64,000 nt of DNA from Lentzea pudingi (GCF_014646255.1 NZ_BMNC01000006.1:558857-622856); one strand, 5' to 3'. Positions 8,332 to 16,692 are shown, numbered from the stretch's first letter. Program-made: numbers and translations. The notes: generated by a model from the sequence alone, not told the origin.

Positions 8332-9493
8332 GGTCGCCGGAGCCCCGCTCGTCCGGGCGGGGCTCCGCCAGCCGGTGGAACTCCTCTTCGGAGATCGGCA
8401 ACGTCTCCCCGCTGAACGAACCGCTCGAGTACTTCCAGCCGTCCGGCGTCCACCGCTCGTACTCGAGTTCGTACGGGTTCGGCAGTTTCCTGACCAGGAA
8501 CAGGACGTTGGCGAAGTCGTAGACGTCGTCCTGCCCGCGGAAGACCGCCTGGTAGTCGTGAGCCTGACCGCGGAACCTGCGCGATCGCCCCATCAGTGTG
8601 GCGACGTAACGCGCGGTGCTGAAGCCGCGGGCGCTGAGCTCCTCGACCCACCAGGTCGGCTCCAGCCGCCCGAGCAGGTCGGTGGGCTGCCAGCCGAGGT
8701 CGTCGGTGGCCTCGTCGCCCGATCCGGTGCGGCGCATCACCACGTGGCGGTAGAACCCGTCCTCGGCGGTGAGGCCGAGCCAGACGTCGAAGTACCTGGC
8801 CTCGGCGGTGTCCCTGCCCCGGCTGATCCGCTCGGCGTCCTCGCGGCCGACCGGCAGCACGTGCTTCTTCCGCGGTGCTTTGCCCAGTACCCACTCGCCG
8901 TCTTGCAGGTACGTCTCGAAGTCGCCTTCGCCGCTCGCGGGGCACCGCAACAGGGCGTGTGCGCGATCGACGTCCACGACGTCGCCCAGTCGGTCGAACT
9001 CGGCGAAGTAGTAGTGGCCGTCCACGGGTTCGGCTCGCCGCCGTGCCGCCAGCAGCGCGATGATGCCGGCGAGGCCGTCCCGCTCGAAGGGTGCCAGCTG
9101 CACCGCGAACCGGTGTTCTGGCGCCAGCTCGTCGACCACGGCGTACGCGGACCGCATGTCGACCACGTCGGCCTGCTGCCGGAACACCGCGTAGCCACCG
9201 CCCTCGAACCCGTCCCGCGACTCCGGCGGTTGCTCGGGCCGCTGGGCGTCGGTCCGGCGCAGGAGGTGCTCGACCTCGGCCGGGGTCACCTCGCGGTAGC
9301 TGTCGTAGGAGTCGCGGTCCGAAGTCCTGGACAGGCCGCTGCTCCGGCTCCACCTGCGGTGGCCCTCGTACCGCTGCTCGTCGTAGCCGGTGACGGAGCG
9401 GTAGAGCCCCTCCGCCAGGTCGATGTCGGACGTGCCACGCCCGTCTTCGAACAACGCGTAATAGCGGTATTCGGCCAGATACGGCTGGAACAC
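8321..9493 (-). CDS. Unknown protein, long copy of a duplicated family
   Basis: 390 residues, start GTG at 9493 with GGGGGTGAT upstream. I do not recognise a family. It contains a repeated pattern of aromatic pair, F, acidic linker, D-[IV]-D, then an Ala/Leu helix: YYALFEDGRGTSDIDLAEGL near residue 11, YAVFRQQADVVDMRSAY near 105 and YYFAEFDRLGDVVDVDRAHA near 165. A YLQDGEWVLGKAPRKKHVLP block and a Trp-rich C-terminal third follow. No signal peptide or membrane segment. It is a tandem paralogue of the gene at 9562-10338 with a nearly identical upstream region. The C-terminus overlaps the PNPOx gene by 11 bp. Confidence 0.75.
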   Translation of the reverse strand: MFQPYLAEYRYYALFEDGRGTSDIDLAEGLYRSVTGYDEQRYEGHRRWSRSSGLSRTSDRDSYDSYREVTPAEVEHLLRRTDAQRPEQPPESRDGFEGGGYAVFRQQADVVDMRSAYAVVDELAPEHRFAVQLAPFERDGLAGIIALLAARRRAEPVDGHYYFAEFDRLGDVVDVDRAHALLRCPASGEGDFETYLQDGEWVLGKAPRKKHVLPVGREDAERISRGRDTAEARYFDVWLGLTAEDGFYRHVVMRRTGSGDEATDDLGWQPTDLLGRLEPTWWVEELSARGFSTARYVATLMGRSRRFRGQAHDYQAVFRGQDDVYDFANVLFLVRKLPNPYELEYERWTPDGWKYSSGSFSGETLPISEEEFHRLAEPRPDERGSGDLRR

Positions 9494-9517
9494 GCGATCA
9501 CCCCCTTATCGAGTACA

Positions 9518-9544
9518 ACCGGCATCCGGGACGCACACTGGGCC
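9518..9544 (-). promoter_or_regulatory. Duplicated upstream element, copy 1
   Basis: 27 bp identical to 10379-10405, located 25 bp upstream of the start codon of the long paralogue. Between it and the GTG both copies keep CGATAA and a GGGGGTGATCGC ribosome-site block. Its position suggests a promoter or operator copied along with the gene; no standard -10/-35 pair is clear. Confidence 0.6.
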
Positions 9545-9561
9545 GAGGTCGCGCCACGCCG

Positions 9562-10338
9562 TCACCTCAGCGTGAATCGTCCGCTGTCCGCGTCGACGTA
9601 CCGATGCGTGTCGAACCAGCGCTCGCCGACCTCGTCGCCCCGCCAGCCCGGCCGCACCCGCCCGAGCACGTCAGTGGGTCGCCAGCCCAGGTGGCCGGCG
9701 GCCTCGTCGGCCGATCCGGTGCGACGAACGAGTTCGCACTGGTTCCCGAAGCCGGACCGGACGTCGAAGTACCGGATCGCGGCGGTCTCCCTCGCCGCGC
9801 TGACCCGCCTCACGTCCTCGCGGCCGACCGGCAGGGAGTGCTCGTCCCGCGGCTCCTTGCCCGGCAGCCACTCGTCCTCGCGCAGGAACGTCTGCCACCC
9901 GCCGTCACCGTCAGCGGGGCACCGGATCAACGAATGCGCGCGGTCGAGGTCCACCACGTGGCCGAGTTCCTCGAACAGCGCGAAGTAGTGGTGGCCGTCC
10001 ACCGGTTCGGCTCGCCGCCGGGCCGCCAGGAGGACGAGGACCGCCTCCTGTTCGTCCCGCTCGCCCGGATCCACCGGCGAGGCCGGCCGGGCATCGGCCC
10101 GTCGCCGGAGAAGCTCCACCTCGGCCGCGCTCGCCTCGCGGTAGTCCTCGTAGGAGTTGCGGTCCTCGGTGGCCGACAGGGCCCGGCTCCGCCGCCACAC
10201 GCCGTGGCCTTCGTACTCCTGCTCGTCGGACACGGTGACAGAGCGGAAAAGTCCCCTGGCCTTGTCGATGTCGTGCATGTCGCTCTGGGCCTCGAACAAC
10301 GCGTAGTAGCGGTACTCGGCCAGATACGGCTGGAACAC
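9562..10338 (-). CDS. Unknown protein, short copy of the duplicated family
   Basis: 258 residues from GTG at 10338, where the start context (GGGGGTGATCGC-GTG) and first residues FQPYLAEYRYYALFE are identical to those of the neighbouring paralogue. Relative to that copy it lacks an internal block (the YAVFRQQADVV region, about 50-60 residues) and the last ~75 residues, but keeps the YYALFE, HYFALFEELGHVVDLDRAHS and RPTDVLGRV segments. Function unknown. A frame continuing upstream to 10587 runs through the shared promoter element and is not credible as coding. Confidence 0.7.
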   Translation of the reverse strand: MFQPYLAEYRYYALFEAQSDMHDIDKARGLFRSVTVSDEQEYEGHGVWRRSRALSATEDRNSYEDYREASAAEVELLRRRADARPASPVDPGERDEQEAVLVLLAARRRAEPVDGHHYFALFEELGHVVDLDRAHSLIRCPADGDGGWQTFLREDEWLPGKEPRDEHSLPVGREDVRRVSAARETAAIRYFDVRSGFGNQCELVRRTGSADEAAGHLGWRPTDVLGRVRPGWRGDEVGERWFDTHRYVDADSGRFTLR

Positions 10339-10378
10339 GCGATCACCCCCAGATGATCGCCCCACTTTATCGGGCACG

Positions 10379-10405
10379 ACCGGCATCCGGGACGCACACT
10401 GGGCC
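10379..10405 (-). promoter_or_regulatory. Duplicated upstream element, copy 2
   Basis: Second exact copy of the 27-bp element, 40 bp upstream of the short paralogue start. It also lies only 20 bp before the start of the methyltransferase-like gene on the other strand, so the duplication and that gene's shortened 5' end meet here. Confidence 0.6.
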
Positions 10406-10425
10406 CTCCGGCCTGGAGGCACCCG

Positions 10426-11088
10426 ATGAAGCAGCTGCCCCAGGTCACCCGCAAAGCCGTCGACCTGCTTCTGGACGTGCGGCAGCGGTTCGCGATCCCC
10501 GTCGTCATCAGCGGCTGCGTCGGGCCGCGCGGGGACGCCTACCGGCCCGAGTCGATCATGAGCAGGGACGAGGCGCGCGGCTACCACTCAGCCCAGATCC
10601 GGGTGCTCGCCGACACCCCGGCGGACCTGGTCACCGCCATGACGCTGACGAACGTCCCCGAGGCCACCGGCATCGTCGACGCCGCAAGGGAAGCGGGCGT
10701 ACCGGTCGTCATCTCGTTCACGGTCGAGACGGACGGCAGGCTGCCGAGCGGGGACTCGCTGGGCGACGCGATCGAGGCCGTCGAACGCGACACGGACGGT
10801 TACGCGGCCTACTACATGGTCAACTGCGCGCACCCGGCCCACATCGCGCCGGCGCTCGACCCCGAGGCCACCTGGGCGCCGCGGTTGAGAGGCGTCCGGG
10901 CCAACGCGTCGAAGCTGAGCCACGCCGAGCTCGACGAGGCCGAGGTGCTGGACAGAGGCGATCCCGAGGAGCTCGCGGACGACTACCGGCGGCTCAGAGA
11001 ACGCTTCCCGCAGCTCACGGTCCTCGGTGGGTGCTGCGGCACCGACCACCGGCACGTCGACGCGATCAGCCGCGCGTTCAGTGGTTGA
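10426..11088 (+). CDS. Homocysteine S-methyltransferase-like protein lacking the N-terminus
   Basis: 220 residues matching the later two thirds of the MmuM/homocysteine methyltransferase TIM barrel: VVISGCVGPRGDAY, YHSAQIRVLADTPADLVTAM, GVPVVISFTVETDGRLPSG, VNCAHPAHI and the zinc motif GGCCGTD. The Zn-ligand cysteines (NCAHP and GGCC) are all present. Full members are about 300 residues and begin with a DGG-type strand plus roughly 80 residues that are missing here; upstream DNA is the duplicated element on the other strand. GGAGG lies seven bases before ATG 10426, so a truncated protein could still be made. It may be a decayed gene. Confidence 0.8.
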   Translation: MKQLPQVTRKAVDLLLDVRQRFAIPVVISGCVGPRGDAYRPESIMSRDEARGYHSAQIRVLADTPADLVTAMTLTNVPEATGIVDAAREAGVPVVISFTVETDGRLPSGDSLGDAIEAVERDTDGYAAYYMVNCAHPAHIAPALDPEATWAPRLRGVRANASKLSHAELDEAEVLDRGDPEELADDYRRLRERFPQLTVLGGCCGTDHRHVDAISRAFSG

Positions 11089-11440
11089 GGTCGGTTCGCA
11101 ACGCCGACGCCCCGCGCAGGTAGACGTGCTTCACCGACGACCGCGGCAGGTCCGTCTCGACGTGCGCCAGCAACCGGATGACGCGCGGCATCGCCCCCGG
11201 CACCGCGATCTCGGTCGCGGACAGCAGCGGCACGTCCGAGAGCCCTGCCTGGCGCGCGGCGTAGGCGGGGAACTCGGACACCAGGTCCGGTGTCGCGGTG
11301 AGCACCACGCTGATCAGGTCGTCGGCCGTCAAAGCGTTGCACGACAACACCTCCCGCACCAGCTCGGCCGTGGCCTCCAGCAGCAGGTCGCGCGAGTCCG
11401 CGTCGATCTGCGTGGCTCCCCTGATCGCTCGCACCGCCAT
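11078..11440 (-). CDS. aroH: Monofunctional chorismate mutase, AroH class
   Basis: 120 residues, the normal size of the AroH-type trimeric chorismate mutase, which converts chorismate to prephenate for Phe/Tyr synthesis. Visible signatures are the start VRAIRGATQIDADS, the helix LLLEATAELVREVLSCNALTADDLISVVL, the SATEIAVPGAMPRVIRLL block with its arginines, and the VKHVYLRGA active-site segment. The C-terminus overlaps the convergent methyltransferase-like gene by 11 bp. Single-gene unit; no other shikimate genes nearby. Confidence 0.92.
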   Translation of the reverse strand: MAVRAIRGATQIDADSRDLLLEATAELVREVLSCNALTADDLISVVLTATPDLVSEFPAYAARQAGLSDVPLLSATEIAVPGAMPRVIRLLAHVETDLPRSSVKHVYLRGASALRTDLNH

Positions 11441-11473
11441 GCGATCGACCCTAGCAGTGGTCCGAAGTGGACT

Positions 11474-11788
11474 TCAGCGGTCGACGACGATGTTGGGGAA
11501 CTTCGCGCTCAGCCCGAGCAGGTTCACGACGTAGGCGCCCCAGCCGCCGCCCAGCAGCACCAGGCGCCGCTCCCCCAGCGCCGTCGCCGTCTCGATCAGC
11601 ACGTGCAGGCCGCTCGAACCGATGAACGTCAGTCCGGTGAAGTCCACCACCACGTCGCCGTCGCCGGACGCGCGGGCGAGCGCGAGCTCCGCGCGCAGCA
11701 GGTCGCTGGTGTTCAGGTCGACCTCGCCGGTGAGCGTCACCAACGCGCCTTGGCGACGTACGTCCAACAGGCCTGACTGGGGTTCCAT
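11474..11788 (-). CDS. STAS-domain anti-sigma factor antagonist
   Basis: 104 residues from ATG 11788, with the SpoIIAA-like STAS pattern: GALVTLTGEVDLNTSDLLRAEL, then VVVDFTGLTFIGSSGLHVLIE, where the serines of IGSSGL are the usual phosphorylation site. Such proteins bind anti-sigma factors when unphosphorylated. No anti-sigma or sigma gene adjoins it, so the partner must be elsewhere. The frame is open further upstream but that part is Arg-rich and does not look like a protein domain. Confidence 0.85.
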   Translation of the reverse strand: MEPQSGLLDVRRQGALVTLTGEVDLNTSDLLRAELALARASGDGDVVVDFTGLTFIGSSGLHVLIETATALGERRLVLLGGGWGAYVVNLLGLSAKFPNIVVDR

Positions 11789-12363
11789 CTTGAGTGCCTC
11801 GGGTGTCGGGATGCAGCAGGTCGCGCACCGCTGCGGGTGCACCGGTTTCGCCAGGTGGGCGTCGGCGACGTGAGTGGCCGGCTCGATCGCCGGAACGACC
11901 ACGACCGGGCACGCCGAACGTTCGCGCCGCCGCCGCGAACCTCGTCCCTTCACCATGAGACGTCAGCAAGTCGGCGATCGCCAGTGCCGGTCGACTCTGA
12001 AGAGACTCCTCCGCGGCCGCGATCACGTCGCCGGCGTGCGCACGCCCCAGCATCGCCGGCGCGGCACCCGGTCTCCCGTCTCGGCGCAGCACCACGCCTG
12101 GTTCGCGGCGGGTCCACCGTGGTGCAGGTGGACCCGCCCCCTCCGGTCACGGATGTTCGCCACCAGATCCTCGTCCTGGGCGAAATTCAGGACGAGGAGG
12201 AAGTCGCGGCGCACGGCGGCACTGGCCGAGTGCGCGAAAGCCTTGTCACACCGCGACAACAGCGGGTCGGCGGCAACTAGGGTGACGCGTCGTCGTGCAT
12301 GCGACAATTTTCAACGCGTGCCCGACAGTCGACCAGGGCCGAACGAACTCGCCGGGCAGGGCC
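11789..12363. other. Gene-poor stretch
   Basis: 575 bp between the STAS gene and the DUF1015 gene. Several open frames exist on both strands, but they are Arg/Pro-rich, switch frame without an obvious domain, and lack good start sites. The most protein-like piece is a TTG-started minus-strand frame at 12023-12307 containing RRDFLLVLNFAQDEDLVANI, possibly a remnant. I can support no gene here. Confidence 0.5.
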
Positions 12364-13482
12364 CTACGGTGCCAGGTCGGCCAGCAGAAGTCCGCTCCGC
12401 GGCTTGGGCGTGAAGTAGGTGCTCTTGCGCGGCATCTTGGTGCCCGCCAGCACTTCCCGCAGCGGGACGGGCGCGATCAGCAACACCGCCTCGGCTTCCA
12501 CGGACGGGTCGACGACCGCCCGCACGCACGGGCTCTCCGGGTCGAGCCCGAGCGCCTGGTCCAGCAGCAACGACTCCACCACGGCGTGGTCGACCCCCTG
12601 CCCCGCTGGCAGTTCGACCCGCAGCACCTCGTCGGGGCACCGCACCACGACCACGCCCGGTTCCGGATCCACGACGTACGGCAACGACGACACCGTCAGC
12701 CCGGCCCGTTCCCACGCCGCCACCAGATCGGACGCGCCCAGCCCGCTGCCGACGATCGCGCGGTGGATCGGACCGACCCGCAGCCCCGGTCCGGACGTGA
12801 CGAGCGCCAGCAACCCGGCGAGCCCCGCCTCCCGTGCCGCCGCGACCCGGTGGTTGCCGTCCGCGACGAGCAACGGGTGCGCCCCCGCCGCCTCGATGAA
12901 CGCGTCCTGCTCCGCACCCGGCCCGACCAGCCACACCCAGTGCCGCCGCCCGCCCGAGTCCACGAGCGACACGGCGGGCTCCCCGGTCATGCCGAGCACG
13001 AGGTCCGTCAGCCCGTCGTGCGGGGTGATCGGAACGAGCATGGCCGCGCTCGTCGCGATGCCCAGCGACGCCAGCACCTGCCCGCGTTCGGCGACGACGT
13101 CCGGATAGACGTCCTCGGTGTGCTCGATGCCGTCCGGGTCCACCAGGCACAGCAACCCGCACGCCGTCCCGTCCGGACCGTCCACCCGGTACGGCGCTAC
13201 GACGTCGGTGACCTCGACGTACGCCCTGCGGATCAACGCGGCCAGTTCGGCGCGTGCGGCGGGCAGCGCGTCGAGCAGCCCGGTGCCCGCGGCCAGCGCG
13301 GCAGGCGTGCGGTGGGGGTGCTGGACGGCCAGCAGCGTGCCGTGCGGGGCTCTCGCGAGCGCGCCGATCACCTGGCCGGGTTCGGCGAACTCGTCGACGT
13401 CCGGGCCGGGCACGCGTTCGCGCACCACCCAGCCGCGCCGCACCGGACGGACTCGCAGCGCCGTCGTATCTTCTTGGAACAT
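12364..13482 (-). CDS. DUF1015 family protein
   Basis: 372 residues with the hallmarks of the widespread DUF1015 family: early VRPVRRGWVVRERVPGPDVDEF, the central ADGNHRVAAA motif (ADGHHR in most members) and the C-terminal block TKMPRKSTYFTPKPRSGLLL. The family is cytosolic and conserved beside central metabolism genes in many bacteria, without a settled function. The start is only 18 bp from the divergent regulatory-subunit gene, so both must share a very short promoter region or be leaderless. It probably ends the unit by itself. Confidence 0.88.
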   Translation of the reverse strand: MFQEDTTALRVRPVRRGWVVRERVPGPDVDEFAEPGQVIGALARAPHGTLLAVQHPHRTPAALAAGTGLLDALPAARAELAALIRRAYVEVTDVVAPYRVDGPDGTACGLLCLVDPDGIEHTEDVYPDVVAERGQVLASLGIATSAAMLVPITPHDGLTDLVLGMTGEPAVSLVDSGGRRHWVWLVGPGAEQDAFIEAAGAHPLLVADGNHRVAAAREAGLAGLLALVTSGPGLRVGPIHRAIVGSGLGASDLVAAWERAGLTVSSLPYVVDPEPGVVVVRCPDEVLRVELPAGQGVDHAVVESLLLDQALGLDPESPCVRAVVDPSVEAEAVLLIAPVPLREVLAGTKMPRKSTYFTPKPRSGLLLADLAP

Positions 13483-13500
13483 CCACGTATCATGATCTGT

Positions 13501-13974
13501 GTGAACGTAGAGATCACGCCCCTGCCGGGCATCGGGACGCGTCAGGACTTCACCATCCGCGCCGGGCGCCGGGTCGGCGTGATCACGTATCGGGACGGCC
13601 GGTTCGAGCTGATCCTGTCCAAGGCGTCGGATCCCGACTCCTGCGCCGCCTCGATACCCCTCTCACCGGAGGAGGCGGGCACGCTCGCGGGCCTGCTCGG
13701 CGCGCCGCAGCTCGTCGCCCACCTGCGCGAGGAGACCCGGGACATCGCGGGCATCACGACGCGTCAGCTCCCGGTGACGGCGTTCGTGAACCACACCCTC
13801 GGCGAGACCGCCCTGCGCACGCGGACCGGTGCGTCCATCGTGGCAGTCGTGCGCGCCGGCAACGCTCACCCGTCGCCCGGCCCCGACTTCATCTTCGAGA
13901 ACGGTGACCTCGCGGTCGTCGTCGGTACCGCGGAGGGCCTCGACGCCGCCGCTGAGATCTTCCACGGCGGTTAA
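13501..13974 (+). CDS. KhtT-like TrkA-C regulatory subunit of a K+/H+ antiporter
   Basis: 157 residues from GTG 13501. The N-terminal half starts VNVEITPLPGIGTRQDF, the typical opening of KhtT-like proteins, followed by a small beta domain. The C-terminal half is a TrkA-C (RCK-C) ligand-binding domain: LGETALRTRTGASIVAVVRAG, DFIFENGDLAVVVGTAEGLDAA. In Bacillus KhtT gates KhtU in response to cyclic di-AMP or pH. The stop lies 5 bp before the antiporter gene, so they form an operon. ATG 13492 is an alternative start three codons earlier. Confidence 0.88.
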   Translation: MNVEITPLPGIGTRQDFTIRAGRRVGVITYRDGRFELILSKASDPDSCAASIPLSPEEAGTLAGLLGAPQLVAHLREETRDIAGITTRQLPVTAFVNHTLGETALRTRTGASIVAVVRAGNAHPSPGPDFIFENGDLAVVVGTAEGLDAAAEIFHGG

Positions 13975-13979
13975 GCACA

Positions 13980-15152
13980 GTGCATGAGACAACCATTGCC
14001 ATGATCCAGCTCGGCGCGGTGTTCTTCGGCCTCGGTCTGCTGGGTCGTGTGGCTCGACGTGCCGGAATCTCCCCGATCCCGCTGTACCTGATCGGCGGGC
14101 TCGCGTTCGGCAAGGGTGGTTTGATCCCCTTGCACGGCATCGAGGAGTTCACCCACCTCGCCAGCGAGATCGGCGTCGTGCTGCTCCTGCTGCTGCTCGG
14201 CCTCGAGTACTCGGCCTCGGAACTCACCACCGGGCTGAAGAAGTCCTGGATGGCGGGCGTGCTCGACCTGGTGCTCAACGCGGCGCCGGGCGCGATCGCC
14301 GCCTACCTGCTCGGCTGGGGCACCGTCGGCGCGCTCGCGATGGCGGGCGTCACGTACATCTCGTCGTCGGGCATCGTCGCGAAGGTCCTCGGTGACCTGG
14401 GCCGGCTGGGCAACCGCGAGACGCCGGTCGTGCTGTCCGTGCTCGTGTTCGAGGACCTGGCGATGGCCGTGTACCTGCCGGTGCTCACAGCCGTGCTGGC
14501 CGGTGTGAGCTTCCTCGGCGGACTGACCTCGGTCGGCATCTCGTTGCTCGCGATCACCGTGGTCCTGGTGGTGGCGTTGAAGTACGGCCGGTTCATCTCG
14601 GCCATTGTGGACAGTCCCGACCACGAGGTGTTCCTCCTCAAGCTGCTCGGCTCGGCCTTGCTCGTCGCGGGCGTCGCCTCGCAGTTGCAGGTCTCGGCGG
14701 CGGTCGGCGCGTTCCTGCTCGGCATCGCGATCTCCGGGTCGACGGCCGAGAACGCGACGCGTCTGCTCGAACCGCTCCGCGACCTCTTCGCCGCGATGTT
14801 CTTCGTGGTGTTCGGGCTGAACACCGACCCGGCCTCGATCCCGCCCGTGCTCGGGATCGCGGTGGCGCTGGCCGCCGTCACGACCGCCACGAAGGTCTTC
14901 ACGGGCTGGTGGGCGGCGCGTCGTCAGGGCATCGGGAAGATGGGCCGCATGCGTGCGGGGGTCGCTTTGGTGGCGCGCGGCGAGTTCTCCATCGTCATCG
15001 CCGGCCTGGCCGTGGCGTCCGGTCAGGTGCACAACGACCTGGCGGCGCTCGCGACCGCGTACGTGCTGCTCATGGCGATCCTCGGGCCCATCGCGGCCAA
15101 GTACGTTGAGCCAATCGGTGAATTCTTTCAGCGCAGAAGGCAAATGGCCTGA
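13980..15152 (+). CDS. CPA2-family K+/H+ antiporter (KhtU-like)
   Basis: 390 residues with about 12 membrane helices. CPA2 features are visible: the Leu-rich LASEIGVVLLLLLLGLEYSA helix, SSSGIVAKVLGDLGRLGNRE, the paired acidic VLVFEDLAMAVYLPVL, and VALVARGEFSIVIAGLAV near the C-terminus. No RCK domain is fused; that role is taken by the gene just upstream. GTG 13980 is the first start, ATG 14001 (MIQLGAVFFG) is also possible. It should export K+ (or Na+) for protons and help with pH and osmotic control. Confidence 0.92.
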   Translation: MHETTIAMIQLGAVFFGLGLLGRVARRAGISPIPLYLIGGLAFGKGGLIPLHGIEEFTHLASEIGVVLLLLLLGLEYSASELTTGLKKSWMAGVLDLVLNAAPGAIAAYLLGWGTVGALAMAGVTYISSSGIVAKVLGDLGRLGNRETPVVLSVLVFEDLAMAVYLPVLTAVLAGVSFLGGLTSVGISLLAITVVLVVALKYGRFISAIVDSPDHEVFLLKLLGSALLVAGVASQLQVSAAVGAFLLGIAISGSTAENATRLLEPLRDLFAAMFFVVFGLNTDPASIPPVLGIAVALAAVTTATKVFTGWWAARRQGIGKMGRMRAGVALVARGEFSIVIAGLAVASGQVHNDLAALATAYVLLMAILGPIAAKYVEPIGEFFQRRRQMA

Positions 15153-15215
15153 AACAACAGCCCCGATGTGACGACTCTCTAGTGAGGGCTAGACGGAGAG
15201 TAGGGGCGAAGCGTC

Positions 15216-16382
15216 ATGACCGAACCCGCGGAAGTGGAGACCACAGGCCGATTCCTGGTGCTGCTGCAGGAGGACGCCGTCGAAGAGGGGCTGGCCGAAC
15301 TCGGTGCGATCGCCGGGTTCGACCCGAACACCGGTGAGATCGGCTCGGACACGCTGCAGGTGTTCCCGGAGCTCGGCGTCGCCGTGGTGTCCGGCGACCC
15401 GAACCTGCTGGGCGAGCTGAACGGCGCGGCCGACCGGCCCGGCCCGGTCCAGATCGTCGAGCCGGAACGCGTCGTGCACGTGTTCCAGGACGACGACGCC
15501 GCACCGGCCGCGGAGTCCGAGGTGCAGGCCGTGGACGAGTCCGTGCTGACCTGGGGGCTGCAGGCGGTCGGCGCGGACGTCAGCACGGCCACCGGCAAGG
15601 GCGTCAAGATCGCGGTCCTGGACACCGGCTGGGAGAAGAACCACCCGGACTTCACGGCCCGCGCGATCACCACGAAGTCGTTCATCACCGGCGAGGACGT
15701 GCAGGACGGCCACGGCCACGGCACGCACTGCATCGGCACGTCCGCGGGCCCGCGCAAGCCCGCCACCCTGCCCGGCTACGGCGTCGCGCACGAGGCCGAG
15801 ATCTTCGCGGGCAAGGTCCTGTCGAACGCGGGCTCCGGCTCCGACGGCGGCATCCTCGGCGGCATCGACTGGGCGGTCTCGAACGGCTGCGCGATCATCT
15901 CGATGTCCCTGGGCGCCGACGTCCCGGTGAACACGCCGTACTCGCAGATCTACGAGACCGTCGCCCAGCGAGCCCTGGCCAAGGGCACGCTGATCATCGC
16001 CGCGGCGGGCAACGCGTCCTCCCGCCCGGCCCGCGTCGCGCCGGTCGGCCACCCGGCCCGCTGCCCCAGCATCATCGCGGTGGCGGCGATCGACGTGAAC
16101 CGCGCGATCGCGTCGTTCTCCTCGGGCTCGGCGGACAAGATCGGCCAGATCGACGTGTGCGCACCGGGCGTGGACGTCTACTCGTCGTTCAAGCTCCCGC
16201 AGAAGTACTCCCGCCTGCGCGGCACGTCGATGGCGACGCCGCACGTGGCAGGCGTGGCGGTGCTGATCGCGGAGAAGACCGGCGCACGAGGCTACGAACT
16301 GTGGGCCCGCCTGGTCGGCACGGCGCTGCGCCTCCCCCTGCCGTCCACCGACATCGGCTCCGGACTCGTCCAGGCGCCATGA
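15216..16382 (+). CDS. S8 family serine protease (subtilase) without secretion signal
   Basis: 388 residues. The catalytic triad is readable: Asp136 (AVLDTGWEKNHPD), His168 (GHGHGTHC) and Ser338 (RGTSMATPHVAG); the oxyanion Asn is in IIAAAGNASS. The first ~110 residues resemble an internal propeptide (GRFLVLLQEDAVEEGL, strand-helix pattern). No signal peptide, Tat motif or membrane segment is seen, so it appears cytosolic. Its stop overlaps the start of a small propeptide-like gene (ATGA), suggesting a coupled inhibitor or chaperone. Confidence 0.93.
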   Translation: MTEPAEVETTGRFLVLLQEDAVEEGLAELGAIAGFDPNTGEIGSDTLQVFPELGVAVVSGDPNLLGELNGAADRPGPVQIVEPERVVHVFQDDDAAPAAESEVQAVDESVLTWGLQAVGADVSTATGKGVKIAVLDTGWEKNHPDFTARAITTKSFITGEDVQDGHGHGTHCIGTSAGPRKPATLPGYGVAHEAEIFAGKVLSNAGSGSDGGILGGIDWAVSNGCAIISMSLGADVPVNTPYSQIYETVAQRALAKGTLIIAAAGNASSRPARVAPVGHPARCPSIIAVAAIDVNRAIASFSSGSADKIGQIDVCAPGVDVYSSFKLPQKYSRLRGTSMATPHVAGVAVLIAEKTGARGYELWARLVGTALRLPLPSTDIGSGLVQAP

Positions 16383-16600
16383 CCGCTTCGGTGGACCAGG
16401 TGATGGTCTCCGTGAAGGACGGCAGCCTCCCGCGGGTCCTCGACGACCTGCGGGAGGCGGGCCTGGTGGTCGACACGGTCCTGGAAGCCCTGGGCGTGGT
16501 CACCGGCACCGCCGAGGTCAGGGCCATCCCGGCCCTGCAGGCCGTACCCGGCGTCATCGACGTCGAACGGCAGTGGCGCGTGCAGCTCCCGCCGTACTGA
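16379..16600 (+). CDS. Small propeptide/inhibitor-like protein coupled to the protease
   Basis: 73 residues. The pattern MVSVKDGSLPRVLDDLREAG, VVDTVLEALGVVTGTAEV, ALQAVPGVIDVERQWRVQLP is the ferredoxin-like beta-alpha-beta-beta-alpha-beta plan of subtilisin propeptides (inhibitor I9), and ends in the exposed tail QLPPY, which could enter a protease active site. Similar stand-alone proteins are often labelled as aldolases in databases without basis. The 4-bp overlap with the protease gene supports a joint role. The inhibitor function is inferred. Confidence 0.7.
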   Translation: MTASVDQVMVSVKDGSLPRVLDDLREAGLVVDTVLEALGVVTGTAEVRAIPALQAVPGVIDVERQWRVQLPPY

Positions 16601-16632
16601 CTAGGCTCTCTGCTGACCCCACACGCGGCTGA

Positions 16633-16648
16633 TCGAACACGTGTTCTA
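16633..16648 (+). promoter_or_regulatory. Candidate LexA (SOS) box
   Basis: TCGAAC-ACGT-GTTCTA matches the actinobacterial SOS consensus TCGAAC-N4-GTTCGA at 11 of 12 fixed positions. It overlaps a possible -10 element TATGCT (16647-16652) 45 bp before the next start codon, the right place for repression. Confidence 0.6.
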
Positions 16649-16692
16649 TGCTGTGCGCGGGGTCACGTCGCTGCGCAGAGAGGAACCTGATC

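Noticed and set aside
12023..12307. Possible small gene with LLVLNFAQDEDLV segment
   Set aside because: TTG start, no ribosome site, becomes Arg/Cys-rich; kept only as a possible remnant in the gene-poor note.
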